This document shows, piece after piece, positions 54,466-64,000 of a DNA stretch of 64,000 nt. A program made the translations under genes and the position numbers. Origin of the DNA: Bacillus pumilus (GTDB lineage: Bacteria > Bacillota > Bacilli > Bacillales > Bacillaceae). The notes beneath the pieces are model-generated. The model saw nothing but the letters and a program-made list of their open reading frames with translations. It was not told where the DNA came from and did not search any database. How positions within the stretch are numbered: position 1 is the first letter of the stretch; the number at the start of each line of letters is the position of its first letter. The stretch spans positions 1,858,272-1,922,271 of the forward strand of contig NZ_CP047089.1 in NCBI RefSeq assembly GCF_009937765.1, read 5' to 3'.

Positions 54466-55560
54466 TCATGTAGTCGTAATTTCTTTTAACACATTATATA
54501 AACGTGTAGCCGCATCTGGTACTCCGAGTTCTTTCGTTAAACGGCTCATTTGGTTGAGCTTTTCTTCATTACCAGCAATTTCATCAATAGCATGCAGCAG
54601 ACGATCCCCTGTAAGCTCTGATTCTCTTAAAACAATCGCAGCATCATGTTTTTCAAGTGATCTTGCATTGATTTCCTGATGATTTGCCGTCACGTATGGG
54701 CTCGGAATAAAAATGGTTGGGATTCCAAGAGCCGTTACTTCAGCAATAGTTGTAGCTCCTGCTCTTGCAACAATCACATCGATCGACTTCAGGTACTCCG
54801 GCATCTGATGCAAGAAAGGTTTTGTGATCATGTTAGGTGCTAAACCTTTTTCCTTTAGTTCATTCAACACCTTTTCATAATGAACCTCGCCTGTGATATA
54901 TAAAAGCTGGTAGTTTTTTGCCTTTAAACCCTCTTGCATTTCAATTACTGCTCTATTGATTGGAGCAGCGCCTCGGCTCCCGCCGAAAATAAGAACCGTT
55001 TTTTTGTTTTCATCAAGCCCAAATTCTTTAAGAGATTTCCCCTCTTTTATAGAGACGACTTCAGAGGCTCTAGGGTTTCCCGTAAATACAACCTTTTCAG
55101 AAGGAAAATGTGCCTTTGCTTCATCAAAGCATATGGCTACCTTATTAACATATCTCGCTAGGAACTTATTTGTAATACCAGGCAGGCTGTTTTGTTCGTG
55201 TATAATAGTCGGGATCTTCAGCTTAGAAGCTGCATAAACCACAGGACCACACACATAACCGCCTGTTCCAATAACCGCATCAGGCTTGAATTCTTTTAAG
55301 TAAGATTTGCTTTTTTGAACGCCTTTTAAAAACCTCATCACCGTTTTGACGTTATCAAAGGAAAGTTTTCGTTTAAAACCTGAAATTTCTATCGCCTTGA
55401 AAGGGATATTTTCTCTTTCTACAATTTTCTTTTCAAGTCCATTTTCAGTACCAATATATAAAAATTCCACATCAGGATGCAGTCTTTTCACTTCTTTAAT
55501 AAAGGCTAAGGCTGGATAAATATGTCCGCCTGTTCCGCCTCCACTGATTACTATACGCAT
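54466..55560 (-). CDS. murG: Lipid II synthase MurG (GlcNAc transferase)
   Basis: MurG transfers GlcNAc from UDP-GlcNAc to lipid I on the inner side of the membrane. The start at 55560 ([18 protein letters not shown]) has GAGGGG upstream; any longer N-terminus would be abnormal. It gives 364 residues. The GGGTGGH loop, the [15 protein letters not shown] segment and the [13 protein letters not shown] and [11 protein letters not shown] motifs are all present. It sits between spoVE and murB. Confidence 0.95.
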   Translation of the reverse strand: MRIVISGGGTGGHIYPALAFIKEVKRLHPDVEFLYIGTENGLEKKIVERENIPFKAIEISGFKRKLSFDNVKTVMRFLKGVQKSKSYLKEFKPDAVIGTGGYVCGPVVYAASKLKIPTIIHEQNSLPGITNKFLARYVNKVAICFDEAKAHFPSEKVVFTGNPRASEVVSIKEGKSLKEFGLDENKKTVLIFGGSRGAAPINRAVIEMQEGLKAKNYQLLYITGEVHYEKVLNELKEKGLAPNMITKPFLHQMPEYLKSIDVIVARAGATTIAEVTALGIPTIFIPSPYVTANHQEINARSLEKHDAAIVLRESELTGDRLLHAIDEIAGNEEKLNQMSRLTKELGVPDAATRLYNVLKEITTT

Positions 55561-55757
55561 TATACCATTTCCCCTCGATTTTTTTCTGCTCTGAACAAAG
55601 TATAAACCCTGTTTTAAACAACAGGGCTCCATTAAAACCTGTAAAGAAGAGTCAAAATACACGTTTTCGAAACAAAAACTGTCATTTTCACTCTTCAAAT
55701 CATTTTTTTATACTTTTGCAAAATAAACGTCAACATGTTTTCATTAGCTACATCAAG

Positions 55758-56858
55758 CTAATATCTTGCGTACCTGCTGACATTCAGAAGTACGCCAATC
55801 GCCATCAGCATTAATGTCAATGATGAGCCGCCATAACTAAGGAATGGGAGCGTAATACCTGTCACAGGAATCAGTCCTGTGACAACTGCGATGTTAATCA
55901 TTACTTGAATGGCAACCATTGAAATAATACCAACTGCTAGGAAACTACCATATAAGTCTGGCGCTCCAAGTGCTATTCGTATGCCTCTCCATAATAGAAC
56001 ACTAAAGAGGAGTAAAATAAGTGATCCTCCTATAAAGCCAAGCTCTTCAGACAATATCGCAAAGATGAAGTCCGTTTGGGGCTCAGGTAAATAGAAGAAT
56101 TTTTGCCTACTTTGACCAAGTCCCATTCCGAACAGACCACCTGGACCAACAGCGTATAAGGACTGAATAATTTGAAACCCACTGCCTAGCGGATCTTCCC
56201 AAGGATTTAAGTATGATGTAATTCGTTTTATTCGGTAGGGTGCTGATAAGACAAGCGCGGCAAACCCGCTGAGCCCTATAAGACCGAGAAATATAAAGTG
56301 AGCAATTCTCGCACCTGAAACAAATATCATGATAATACAGGTTCCAACCATTACCGTTCCTGTTCCCAGATCTGGTTGAAGCATAATGATGGCAAATGCA
56401 GAAAATACAATGCCTAAAGCTGGGGCAAAACCTTTGCGAAAGGATGTGATATTTTTTTGTTTTTCAGATAAGAATTTTGCAAGAAACGCAATCATCGCAA
56501 GCTTCATAAATTCAGAGGGCTGAATACTAAACGCACCGACACCGATCCAGCTTCTTGATCCATTTCTCTCCATACCGATGCCAGGAATAAGTACAAGCAG
56601 CAAAAGGAGAAAACAAACAGCAATCAATATCTTTGACCAAGTCCGCCACGTCCAATAATCGACTCGCATAATGAAAAACATTGCGATAACTCCGATTCCG
56701 GCAAACAACAGCTGTCTTTTTGCAAAATAAAACGAATCATCAAATTTATACGATGCCCACACTGCACTAGCGCTGTACACCATAATTAAACCAATCGTCA
56801 ATAAAAGTAACGTAATGACAACAAGCAAAAAATCCGGAGAAGTTTTCTTATTCGTCAA
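55758..56858 (-). CDS. spoVE: SEDS family peptidoglycan polymerase SpoVE
   Basis: SpoVE is a sporulation-specific SEDS glycosyltransferase that makes spore cortex together with SpoVD. The 366 residues have about ten membrane helices. Conserved SEDS features are GSRSWIGVGAFSIQPSEFMK (key SWIGVGAFSIQPSE), MLQPDLGTGTVMV, and PVTGITLPFLSYGGSSL. Its position in the murD-spoVE-murG series and its similarity to B. subtilis SpoVE favour this over FtsW. The 197 bases between spoVE and murG show no gene. Confidence 0.93.
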   Translation of the reverse strand: MTNKKTSPDFLLVVITLLLLTIGLIMVYSASAVWASYKFDDSFYFAKRQLLFAGIGVIAMFFIMRVDYWTWRTWSKILIAVCFLLLLLVLIPGIGMERNGSRSWIGVGAFSIQPSEFMKLAMIAFLAKFLSEKQKNITSFRKGFAPALGIVFSAFAIIMLQPDLGTGTVMVGTCIIMIFVSGARIAHFIFLGLIGLSGFAALVLSAPYRIKRITSYLNPWEDPLGSGFQIIQSLYAVGPGGLFGMGLGQSRQKFFYLPEPQTDFIFAILSEELGFIGGSLILLLFSVLLWRGIRIALGAPDLYGSFLAVGIISMVAIQVMINIAVVTGLIPVTGITLPFLSYGGSSLTLMLMAIGVLLNVSRYARY

Positions 56859-56917
56859 GAGACCGACACCCCAAGCATAATTTCATTTGGGCTGTCAGTC
56901 GTATGAGAGACAAGCCC

Positions 56918-58273
56918 TTATTTAAGCATATGCACGGCGTTTACAAACATGTCTCCACGTTCTTCAAATGTTTTATGTTGATCCCAGCTTGCACAAGCCG
57001 GAGATAATAAAATCACGTCTTCTTCTTCAGATATGTTAAACGCCGCAGGTACTGCTTGTTCAACATTATCGACATGTTTTACATGATGTATTCCAAGCTC
57101 TTCACCAAGCTTCACAAACTTAGGTGCAGTCTCACCAAACGTGATCATTCCTTTTACATGTTTCATAAAAGGTTTCAATTCATCAAATTCATTGCCTCGA
57201 TCAAGTCCACCTGCTAACAAAATAGTCGGTTGTTCGAAAGCTGACAATGCTTTACTTGTTGCCAAAATATTGGTTGCTTTACTATCGTTATAAAATTTCC
57301 GACTCTGAATTGTATCTACAAATTGCAGACGATGCTTCACTCCACCAAATGTCGTGAGAACGTGAACGATTGCATCATTTGAGCAACCTGCATTTTTCAC
57401 AACACAAATAGCTGCCAAAATGTTTTCTTGGTTATGTTCACCAGGAAGGACAACATCCTTTACATCAATGATATGTTCATTCATGTAGTAAATTGCACCA
57501 TGTTGAATAAACGCACCATGTTCTACTGGCTCTTTCACTGAGAAAAACACTTTTTTTGCTTTTGAACCTTCTGCTAGTTTTACAACTGAAGGATCATCTA
57601 AGTTAATGACAGCAATGTCATCTTCATGTTGATGTGCGAATACTTTCTGCTTTGCTTTTTCATATTCTTCACGAGTGTGGTGATAGTCTAAATGTGCATC
57701 AAAAATATTTAATATTAAGCTGATTTTCGGTCTAAATTCAACTGTTCCCATTAACTGAAAAGAAGAGAGTTCCGTTACGATCCACTCATCGCCATCTGCA
57801 TTTGCAGCGACTTCACTGGCAACTGTTCCAATATTACCAGCCACTAATGTTTTTTGGCTGTCTTTTTTCAGCATTTCATAAATTAATGTCGTGGTAGTGG
57901 TTTTTCCATTCGATCCAGTAATCCCAATAAAAGGAGATGAGGTTAAATGATACGCTAATTCTATTTCAGTCCAAACTGGAATTTGACGGCGAAGCGCTTC
58001 TTGAACCATCACATTTTCATAAGGAATGCCTGGATTTTTAATTAAAATTGTAATGTCTTTATCTTCGAATATACGAAGAGGATGACTGCCACAAACGACA
58101 TCAATCCCCTTTTCAGAAAGTAGCTGAGCAGGTTCATTCTCTTCAAATGGTTTTTGATCATTTACCGTCACATTTACTCCATGTTCATGAAGAATTGAAG
58201 CTGCTGCATATCCGCTTTTAGCAAGACCTAATACTAGTACATGTTCATTTTTTAACATTTGCATCTTATTCAA
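56918..58273 (-). CDS. murD: UDP-MurNAc-L-alanine:D-glutamate ligase
   Basis: MurD adds D-glutamate to UDP-MurNAc-L-Ala. The 451 residues include the N-terminal UDP-binding region [16 protein letters not shown], the ATP loop [18 protein letters not shown] (about 115-132), [13 protein letters not shown]-like metal-binding part [12 protein letters not shown], and the C-terminal [17 protein letters not shown] and [11 protein letters not shown] motifs. It begins one base after the mraY stop. Confidence 0.96.
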   Translation of the reverse strand: MNKMQMLKNEHVLVLGLAKSGYAAASILHEHGVNVTVNDQKPFEENEPAQLLSEKGIDVVCGSHPLRIFEDKDITILIKNPGIPYENVMVQEALRRQIPVWTEIELAYHLTSSPFIGITGSNGKTTTTTLIYEMLKKDSQKTLVAGNIGTVASEVAANADGDEWIVTELSSFQLMGTVEFRPKISLILNIFDAHLDYHHTREEYEKAKQKVFAHQHEDDIAVINLDDPSVVKLAEGSKAKKVFFSVKEPVEHGAFIQHGAIYYMNEHIIDVKDVVLPGEHNQENILAAICVVKNAGCSNDAIVHVLTTFGGVKHRLQFVDTIQSRKFYNDSKATNILATSKALSAFEQPTILLAGGLDRGNEFDELKPFMKHVKGMITFGETAPKFVKLGEELGIHHVKHVDNVEQAVPAAFNISEEEDVILLSPACASWDQHKTFEERGDMFVNAVHMLK

Positions 58274-59248
58274 TTATAACCACACCTCGATGTAAATTCC
58301 TAAAACAGCCAGTAATAAACCAGCTGTCCAGAAGGTGACAACTACTCTCCACTCTGACCAGCCAACTAATTCATAGTGGTGGTGAAGTGGACTCATCTTA
58401 AAGATTCTTTTGCCGGTTGTTTTAAAGGAAATGACTTGAAGAATAACGGATAACGTCTCTACAACAAATACCCCACCAATAATGACAAGTAAAATTTCAA
58501 GCTTCGTTAAAATCGCAATTGCTACAATAGCTCCGCCTAATGCTAGAGAACCTGTATCACCCATAAATACTTTTGCAGGATGTGCGTTAAACACAAGGAA
58601 GCCAAGGACAGCGCCTGCAACAGCTACTGAAAAGATTGCTACATCATACTGCGATTGATTCCAAGCCAGTATAGCAAATGCTCCGAAAGCAATAGCAGCT
58701 GTTCCAGATAAGAGACCATCCAGTCCATCTGTTAAGTTTACGGCATTAGAACCTCCGACAAGCATGAAGACAACAAGGATAAAGTAAGCCCATCCTAAAT
58801 CAAAGCTGACGTCTGTTCCTGGAATGCGAATTGTCGTTGCAAACTGATAATAATGGAAAACTGCATAAAAGATCACAGCGATCACAATTTGACCGATTAA
58901 TTTCTGTTTCGATGTTAATCCAAGATTTCGTTTCATCGCTACTTTAATATAATCATCTAAAAATCCTAATAGGCCGTAACCAAGTGTGACAAATAACAGT
59001 AAAAACATTTCTGGACTAATCTCAGAAAATTTGTTGATCATCACAATTGTTGTAATAGTGATAGAAAAGATAATCATGATGCCGCCCATTGTCGGCGTTC
59101 CAGATTTCTTTTGGTGCGACTGTGGGCCTTCTTCTCTAATACTTTGACCAAATTTTAGTCTTCTTAAAAACGGTATAAAAATCGGGGATAAAAGAACACT
59201 GATTAAAAATCCCATTATGATTGTAAACAATATCACCTGTTCAAGCAT
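58274..59248 (-). CDS. mraY: Phospho-MurNAc-pentapeptide translocase MraY
   Basis: MraY transfers phospho-MurNAc-pentapeptide to undecaprenyl phosphate, forming lipid I. The 324-residue protein has ten membrane helices. Catalytic motifs are [16 protein letters not shown] (Asp pair), [27 protein letters not shown] and the [14 protein letters not shown] loop. It is followed immediately by murD; upstream are 135 bases before murE with no gene. Confidence 0.96.
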   Translation of the reverse strand: MLEQVILFTIIMGFLISVLLSPIFIPFLRRLKFGQSIREEGPQSHQKKSGTPTMGGIMIIFSITITTIVMINKFSEISPEMFLLLFVTLGYGLLGFLDDYIKVAMKRNLGLTSKQKLIGQIVIAVIFYAVFHYYQFATTIRIPGTDVSFDLGWAYFILVVFMLVGGSNAVNLTDGLDGLLSGTAAIAFGAFAILAWNQSQYDVAIFSVAVAGAVLGFLVFNAHPAKVFMGDTGSLALGGAIVAIAILTKLEILLVIIGGVFVVETLSVILQVISFKTTGKRIFKMSPLHHHYELVGWSEWRVVVTFWTAGLLLAVLGIYIEVWL

Positions 59249-59383
59249 CGTTCTTTACTCCTTCCGAATTTCCAAAGCCGTTTTCCATCAGAAAATTGCA
59301 TTCATTATTATGGTATTCATTCTTGTTCTTCGTATGTTGTTTTTGTACAAAATGCTTCATTTCATTACACTCTTTTCATCATT

Positions 59384-60865
59384 TTAAGATTTGTTTAGGT
59401 CTAAAATAGCATCAACAGCAATTTTTGCATCATCAAAGTCATGGACTTGATCGCCAATAATTTGATAGGTCTCATGGCCTTTACCCGCTATTAGGACTGT
59501 ATCGCCTTTTTTTGCATTGGCAATGGCAAAGAAAATCGCTTGTTTCCGATTCACAAAGCTATGATAATATGCGTCTGGTACCCCATTTTCCATATCTTTT
59601 AAAATGGCTGAAGGATCTTCGCTTCTTGGGTTGTCTGACGTAAATACAGGTTCATCTGCATATTTCACAGCGATTTGAGCCATTTGAGGACGCTTTGTTT
59701 TATCACGATCACCACCGCAGCCAATCACACAGAAAATTTTGCCCTCTGTTAATTCTCTACACGTTGTGAGGACATTTTCTAAACTGTCAGGTGTATGCGC
59801 GTAATCTACGATGACCGGGAAATCTTGATCGCAGTTTACAAGTTCAAATCTGCCTTTGACTCCTTCAAGCTCTTCAATCGCACTCACGATCGTCTCAAAT
59901 GTTAAGCCAGATACGATCCCAACTGATACAGCTGCAAGGATATTATACACATTGAACTTCCCGACGAGGGCAACCGTCACTTTCTTGGTGCCGATTGGAG
60001 TGACCAAATCAAATTGAGTTCCCTTCGGCATGATTTGAATATTTTTTGCCATGACATCTGCTTTTTGCTCTAGGGCATACGTCATGACTTCAGCAGCAGT
60101 GACTTTTTCAAAATAACTCGAAGCCTCATCATCTGCATTTAAAATCGCATGCTTCGGTTTATTGTGATGAAAGGCACTTCCAAGCTGAGAAAACAACAAG
60201 CTTTTCGCATGTTTATATTCTTCCATTGTGTTGTGGTAGTCAAGATGGTCCTGTGTAAGGTTTGTGAAAACCGCAATATCATAATCACATCCATGTACTC
60301 TGCCAAGATGGAGGGCATGTGATGATACTTCCATGATGGCTGTGTCTACATCTTGATCAAGCATCTGTTTAAACGTTTTCTGAAGTGTGACACTTTCAGG
60401 TGTGGTATTTTTCACGTCGAGAATGTCATCATTCACTTTCATATACATCGTACCGATTAAGCCTGTTTTCTTTTCGGCTTTTCTCATCACTTGTTCGATC
60501 ATGTGTGTTGTTGAGGTTTTTCCATTTGTACCAGTGATCCCAATGAGATTCAGCTTATGAGTGGGCTGTTCATAAAACGCATCAGCTATTCTTGCAAGTG
60601 CTCTTTGAGAGTGTTTCACAATAATGACTGGTACATCTGTTATGTTAAGTGGGTGTTCTGCTACAATGGCTGCAGCCCCGCTTTTCACCGCTTTTTCAGC
60701 GTAATCATGTCCATCTACTGTATAGCCTTTTATACAGACAAAAAGGCTTCCCTCTTTCACCTCTCTTGAATCCATTTCAATGGAAGTGATATCAGGATTT
60801 TCGTTTATCAATTCGTTGTTTTCACTTTTAAAGTATGTAAGCAGTTCTTGTAATTTCATTTTCAT
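59384..60865 (-). CDS. murE: UDP-MurNAc-L-Ala-D-Glu:meso-diaminopimelate ligase
   Basis: MurE adds the third residue of the stem peptide. The 493 residues start at the ATG 60865 ([10 protein letters not shown]), with GAGAGG 6 bases before it. The ATP loop is [16 protein letters not shown]; the central [10 protein letters not shown] and [14 protein letters not shown] are family motifs. DNPRSEDP near residue 410 is the meso-diaminopimelate specificity motif, as expected for Bacillus. It lies between spoVD and mraY. Confidence 0.95.
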   Translation of the reverse strand: MKMKLQELLTYFKSENNELINENPDITSIEMDSREVKEGSLFVCIKGYTVDGHDYAEKAVKSGAAAIVAEHPLNITDVPVIIVKHSQRALARIADAFYEQPTHKLNLIGITGTNGKTSTTHMIEQVMRKAEKKTGLIGTMYMKVNDDILDVKNTTPESVTLQKTFKQMLDQDVDTAIMEVSSHALHLGRVHGCDYDIAVFTNLTQDHLDYHNTMEEYKHAKSLLFSQLGSAFHHNKPKHAILNADDEASSYFEKVTAAEVMTYALEQKADVMAKNIQIMPKGTQFDLVTPIGTKKVTVALVGKFNVYNILAAVSVGIVSGLTFETIVSAIEELEGVKGRFELVNCDQDFPVIVDYAHTPDSLENVLTTCRELTEGKIFCVIGCGGDRDKTKRPQMAQIAVKYADEPVFTSDNPRSEDPSAILKDMENGVPDAYYHSFVNRKQAIFFAIANAKKGDTVLIAGKGHETYQIIGDQVHDFDDAKIAVDAILDLNKS

Positions 60866-61024
60866 ATCAAACCTCTCAAATTCGTTCACGTGCATGTCTT
60901 GTGAAAAAAACACACAGTCTATATTTTATCGTAAAAAAAAGGATACATCCAGCGTATTCCTTAAGTTTCTGTTGGAAAAAACACACTTTGGACTCTTTTT
61001 TTCAAACTGTCCTTCTCTTTCAAC

Positions 61025-61058
61025 AAAAAGAGGTAGCCAAATGAGTGCGGCTACCCTC
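61025..61058 (-). terminator. Terminator of spoVD
   Basis: The stem GAGGGTAGCC / GGCTACCTC with a 10-base loop is followed on the minus strand by TTTTTG, just after the spoVD stop. Confidence 0.85.
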
Positions 61059-61071
61059 TGTTTATTCTTTA

Positions 61072-62991
61072 TTATTCATCGTTTAAGTATAATCTGATCG
61101 TCGAGCCTTCTTTGACCTTTGTCCCCGCAGCAGGTGATTGCTTCACTACCTTACTGCCAGTTCCTGAGGCATCGATCTTTAAGTTAATCAAGAGGGATTC
61201 AAGATCTGAAACAGATCCTCCTACAAGATTCGGTACTTCAATGGTTTTTGTGTCCAGCCACTGATACTTCTTTTCAATTTGGCCTTTTCTTTTTTTCACA
61301 CCCATCTCAGGCAGGCTATCCCGCATAATATGACCAACAATTGGCGCGGCAACGGTACCACCAAATTGAATGGTGCCTTTTGGGTTATCCACAGCCACAT
61401 AGACTACGATACTTGGGTCATCGGCAGGCGCAAAACCGATAAACGACACAATATGGTTATTCTCCATATACTTTCCGTCCTTTACCTTCTGGGCTGTTCC
61501 TGTTTTTCCGCCGACCCGATACCCTTCAACAAATGCATTTCGGCCAGTTCCTTGGGCGACTACACTTTCAAGTGCATACCTGATTTCTTTAGATGTTTCT
61601 GCTGAAATCACTTTCTTTTTGGCAATAGGCGATTGCTTTTTCACGACCTCTTTTGTGATTGGATCTATCCACTCTTTTGCAATATATGGCGTGTAAAGTG
61701 TCCCACCATTTACTGCAGCTGCTACTGCAGCCACTTGTTGAATCGGTGTAACAGAAACACCTTGACCAAAGGCCGTGGTCGCCTGCTCTACAGGACCTAC
61801 ACGATCAAGCGGGAACAAAATCCCACGCCCTTCTCCTTGAAGGTCAATTCCGGTTTTTTGGCCAAATCCGAAATTTTTGATATAAGAAAATAATTTTTCT
61901 TTACCCAGACGGTCTCCCAGCTCTACAAAGCCGGGGTTACAGGAATTTTGAACGACTTCCAAGAATGACTGCGATCCATGTCCGCCTTTTTTCCAGCACC
62001 TAAGCCTTGCACCATCAACTGTCACAGATCCGCTGTCAAAAAATGAATCACGTTTTAAATTAACTTTCTTCTCTTCTAATGCTGCTGCAAGTGTAATAAT
62101 TTTAAATGTTGAACCCGGCTCATATGTGCTCCACACCGGTAGATTTCGGTTGAACACTTTTGAATCAACTGATTGATAATCAGCTGGATCAAAATCTGGT
62201 CTGCTCGACATTCCGAGCACTTCACCATTTTTCGGATTCATCGCAATCGCAATCATACCATCAGGATTATACTTTGCCTGCGCGTTGTCTAATTCCCGTT
62301 CTATGATAGTTTGTACTTTTGCATCGACTGTCAATTTCATATCAAGACCATCTTTAGGGGGTGTATAATCATCTGCTTCATCTGGCATTTTTTGCCCTTT
62401 TGCATCAGAATAAAATTTCACAGAGCCTTTTTCACCTTTTAGGTCGTCATCATAGTAGGCTTCAAGCCCTAGTAAGCCTTGATTATCGATGCCAGCAAAA
62501 CCAAGTACATGTGAAAGAAAGCTGCCAAACGGATAATGTCTGATGCTGTCTTCTGCTACATACACACCTTCTAAATCAAGCTCTCTCACTTCTTTTGCTT
62601 TTTCATGTGATACCTTTCTGCCCTCAGGTGAAATTCGTTCTATTGATGTTTTCTTCGTGACGTGTTTGTACGCTTTCTCTTCAGACATATTCAGCACTGC
62701 TGCTAATTTCTTACTTGTTTCTGCAGGATCTTTAATTTGCCGAGGGACAACTAAAATAGATGGAGCACTTTTGTTCGTCGCAAGCTCTACTCCATTCCGG
62801 TCCAAGATATCTCCTCGTTCCGGTTCGAATGGAAGGTTTCTACTCCATGAATCTTTTGCTAAGCTTGTCAGCTTCTCGCCCATAATAAACTGCACATATC
62901 CTAATCTAGTATCTATGATGAAAAAAATGATCACCCCAAACAGCAGCACGAAAAGCAATCGTTTTCTCACTGTTACACTCGACACTCGCAC
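61072..62991 (-). CDS. spoVD: Sporulation-specific penicillin-binding protein SpoVD
   Basis: SpoVD is a class B transpeptidase needed for spore cortex synthesis and partner of SpoVE. The 639 residues start at a GTG (62991) with AAGGAG upstream. There is one N-terminal membrane helix (about 12-28), a PBP dimerisation domain (about 55-215), and the transpeptidase domain with the active Ser294 in STFK. The KTGTAQK motif is present, and a single PASTA domain is at the end (about 580-639). The pair of PBP genes pbpB and spoVD in tandem is typical for Bacillus. Confidence 0.95.
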   Translation of the reverse strand: MRVSSVTVRKRLLFVLLFGVIIFFIIDTRLGYVQFIMGEKLTSLAKDSWSRNLPFEPERGDILDRNGVELATNKSAPSILVVPRQIKDPAETSKKLAAVLNMSEEKAYKHVTKKTSIERISPEGRKVSHEKAKEVRELDLEGVYVAEDSIRHYPFGSFLSHVLGFAGIDNQGLLGLEAYYDDDLKGEKGSVKFYSDAKGQKMPDEADDYTPPKDGLDMKLTVDAKVQTIIERELDNAQAKYNPDGMIAIAMNPKNGEVLGMSSRPDFDPADYQSVDSKVFNRNLPVWSTYEPGSTFKIITLAAALEEKKVNLKRDSFFDSGSVTVDGARLRCWKKGGHGSQSFLEVVQNSCNPGFVELGDRLGKEKLFSYIKNFGFGQKTGIDLQGEGRGILFPLDRVGPVEQATTAFGQGVSVTPIQQVAAVAAAVNGGTLYTPYIAKEWIDPITKEVVKKQSPIAKKKVISAETSKEIRYALESVVAQGTGRNAFVEGYRVGGKTGTAQKVKDGKYMENNHIVSFIGFAPADDPSIVVYVAVDNPKGTIQFGGTVAAPIVGHIMRDSLPEMGVKKRKGQIEKKYQWLDTKTIEVPNLVGGSVSDLESLLINLKIDASGTGSKVVKQSPAAGTKVKEGSTIRLYLNDE

Positions 62992-63086
62992 GCCCGGTTC
63001 ACTCCTTACATATGGCTTATTTTCATCATATGCAGGCCCGTCCTTTTGTAGAACGCTCCTTGATATTCTGCTGGAGCAACAGAAAA

Positions 63087-63113
63087 AAACCTAGCAAGTG
63101 ATTTGCTAGGTTT
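63087..63113 (-). terminator. Terminator of pbpB
   Basis: The stem AAACCTAGCAA / TTGCTAGGTTT with a 5-base loop is followed on the minus strand by TTTTTTTC, directly after the pbpB stop. Confidence 0.9.
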
Positions 63114-63117
63114 CAAG

Positions 63118-64000
63118 TTAATTTGGACTTTTAAATGTCACAGTGACGACTTTGTCTGAAATCTCTGCTCCACTTTTGACACTTTGTTTCACAGCATATC
63201 CTTGTCCATTTGTTTCTATATGCACACCGGCAATCGAAGCATATTGAAGGACTTCCCTTCTGGACCAGCCTGTCATATCAGGCATCTTAATGGTTTTACC
63301 TGCTGTTTTCAAGAACACTTTCTGGCTTTCAGAGAATTCAGAGCCGGCACTCGGCCACTGGCGTTTAATGGAGAGCCCGTCGCCGATGACAACAGGCGTT
63401 AAGTTTTTCTTTTTGGCTTCTGTTTCTGCCTGCTTCACTTCTAAATCCAGGTATGAAGGCATCGTTTCTTGTTTCACTTTTTCTTCGCCTGATTTTTTAT
63501 CGTCTGTTTTTGTTGGTGCAATATTTAAATATAGCAAACTATTTTTCATGACAGGGTTAAAGATTTGAGAAACCGGAGCCGACCCCGTTTCTGTTTCAGA
63601 CAGCTGCGGCTGCTGAACAGCCACATACACAAGTAGCTTCGGATCATCTTTTGGCGCCATTCCCATAAATGAAAAGACATAATCGTTTCGTCCTTGGAGG
63701 TAACCGCCGGCACCACCAATTTGCCCCGTTCCTGTTTTCCCAGCAACGTCGAAGCCTTTGATTTGGTAAGGCTGACCTGTTCCAATTTTTGAAGAAACAA
63801 CCTCACCTAAAATGTCACGGACTTGCTTCGCTGTATCAGATGAAATTGGTTTTCCTGCTGCTGTTGGTTCGTGCTGCAAAATCGTTTTGTTTGTGTTCGG
63901 GTCTGTAATATGGTCAATGACATATGGCTTCATCATTGTTCCGCCATTTGCTATCGCTGTGGCTGCTTCAATTTGTTGAATCGGTGTGATAGCTGATGCT
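63118..64000 (-). CDS. pbpB: Penicillin-binding protein 2B, C-terminal part (cut by window edge)
   Basis: The last 293 or so codons of the essential septal transpeptidase PBP2B are seen; the 5' end lies beyond base 64000. The frame runs in from the edge with [19 protein letters not shown], then the transpeptidase KTGTGQ motif in [13 protein letters not shown]. Two C-terminal PASTA repeats follow ([19 protein letters not shown], then [16 protein letters not shown]). It precedes spoVD and ends in a terminator. The SxxK serine is not visible in this window. Confidence 0.94.
   Translation of the reverse strand, partial: ASAITPIQQIEAATAIANGGTMMKPYVIDHITDPNTNKTILQHEPTAAGKPISSDTAKQVRDILGEVVSSKIGTGQPYQIKGFDVAGKTGTGQIGGAGGYLQGRNDYVFSFMGMAPKDDPKLLVYVAVQQPQLSETETGSAPVSQIFNPVMKNSLLYLNIAPTKTDDKKSGEEKVKQETMPSYLDLEVKQAETEAKKKNLTPVVIGDGLSIKRQWPSAGSEFSESQKVFLKTAGKTIKMPDMTGWSRREVLQYASIAGVHIETNGQGYAVKQSVKSGAEISDKVVTVTFKSPN

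Noticed and set aside
62990-63045. Sigma-E-like promoter (GCATATG ... CATATGTA) just before spoVD
   Set aside because: The predicted start would fall at or after the ribosome binding site, leaving no room for translation initiation.
62543-63094. Plus-strand open frame of about 183 codons
   Set aside because: It is antisense to the spoVD 5' part and ends at the pbpB terminator. No domain is recognised.

Overview
This window is a chromosomal segment of a Bacillus species. The gene order is the B. subtilis priA to pbpB region (coaBC-rpoZ-gmk-remA-yloC, yloB, rqcH, cysH operon, pyr operon, lspA/rluD, ileS, divIVA cluster, sigG-sigE-spoIIGA, bpr, ftsZ-ftsA, dcw cluster), read almost entirely on the minus strand. 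Protein sequences are close to, but clearly diverged from, B. subtilis 168. I infer a member of the B. pumilus/safensis/altitudinis group, from memory of family sequences and not from a search. Nearly all genes are core genes; rqcH is the only convincing plus-strand gene.

Layout by position. 1-3651: start of priA, then coaBC, rpoZ, gmk, remA, yloC. 3735-8284: calcium ATPase yloB and divergent rqcH. 8315-14360: assimilatory sulfate and siroheme operon (cysH-cysP-sat-cysC-ylnD-sirB-sirC) behind a SAM riboswitch; the leader also holds a degraded-looking small DUF2292-like frame. 14471-26334: complete de novo pyrimidine operon pyrR-P-B-C-AA-AB-K-D-F-E, with a sigma-A promoter and three PyrR attenuators. 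26331-31444: rluD, lspA, ylyA, and ileS with its isoleucine T-box. 31455-36424: divIVA, ylmH, ylmG, sepF, ylmE, ylmD, ylmC, ylmA. 36508-41470: an accessory block absent at this place in B. subtilis 168. It contains a glucitol-type PTS (IIA, IIBC, IIC), GutM, a SAF-domain Rossmann oxidoreductase resembling DXR-like (DRL) enzymes, and a SorC-family regulator. 41500-44303: sigG, sigE, spoIIGA with recognisable sigma-F and Spo0A/sigma-A promoters. 44350-64000: bpr, ftsZ, ftsA (sigma-H promoter), sbp, ylxX, ylxW, divIB, murB, murG, spoVE, murD, mraY, murE, spoVD and the 3' part of pbpB.

The most interesting part is the 36.5-41.5 kb block. It carries a complete polyol PTS but no sorbitol-6-phosphate dehydrogenase. 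The only enzyme in the operon is the DRL-like oxidoreductase. Five copies of a 12-bp palindrome (TAACAAATGTTA type) lie in the two promoter regions, in pairs with 19-bp spacing, and are almost certainly the operators of the SorC-type regulator. A testable hypothesis is uptake and phosphorylation of a branched or short polyol (for example 2-C-methyl-D-erythritol), followed by oxidation by the DRL-like enzyme, which could link to the MEP isoprenoid pathway.

Two stretches over 300 bases lack an intact gene. 14025-14499 holds the SAM riboswitch, the DUF2292-like remnant and the pyr terminator. 31105-31454 holds the ileS T-box leader and promoter.
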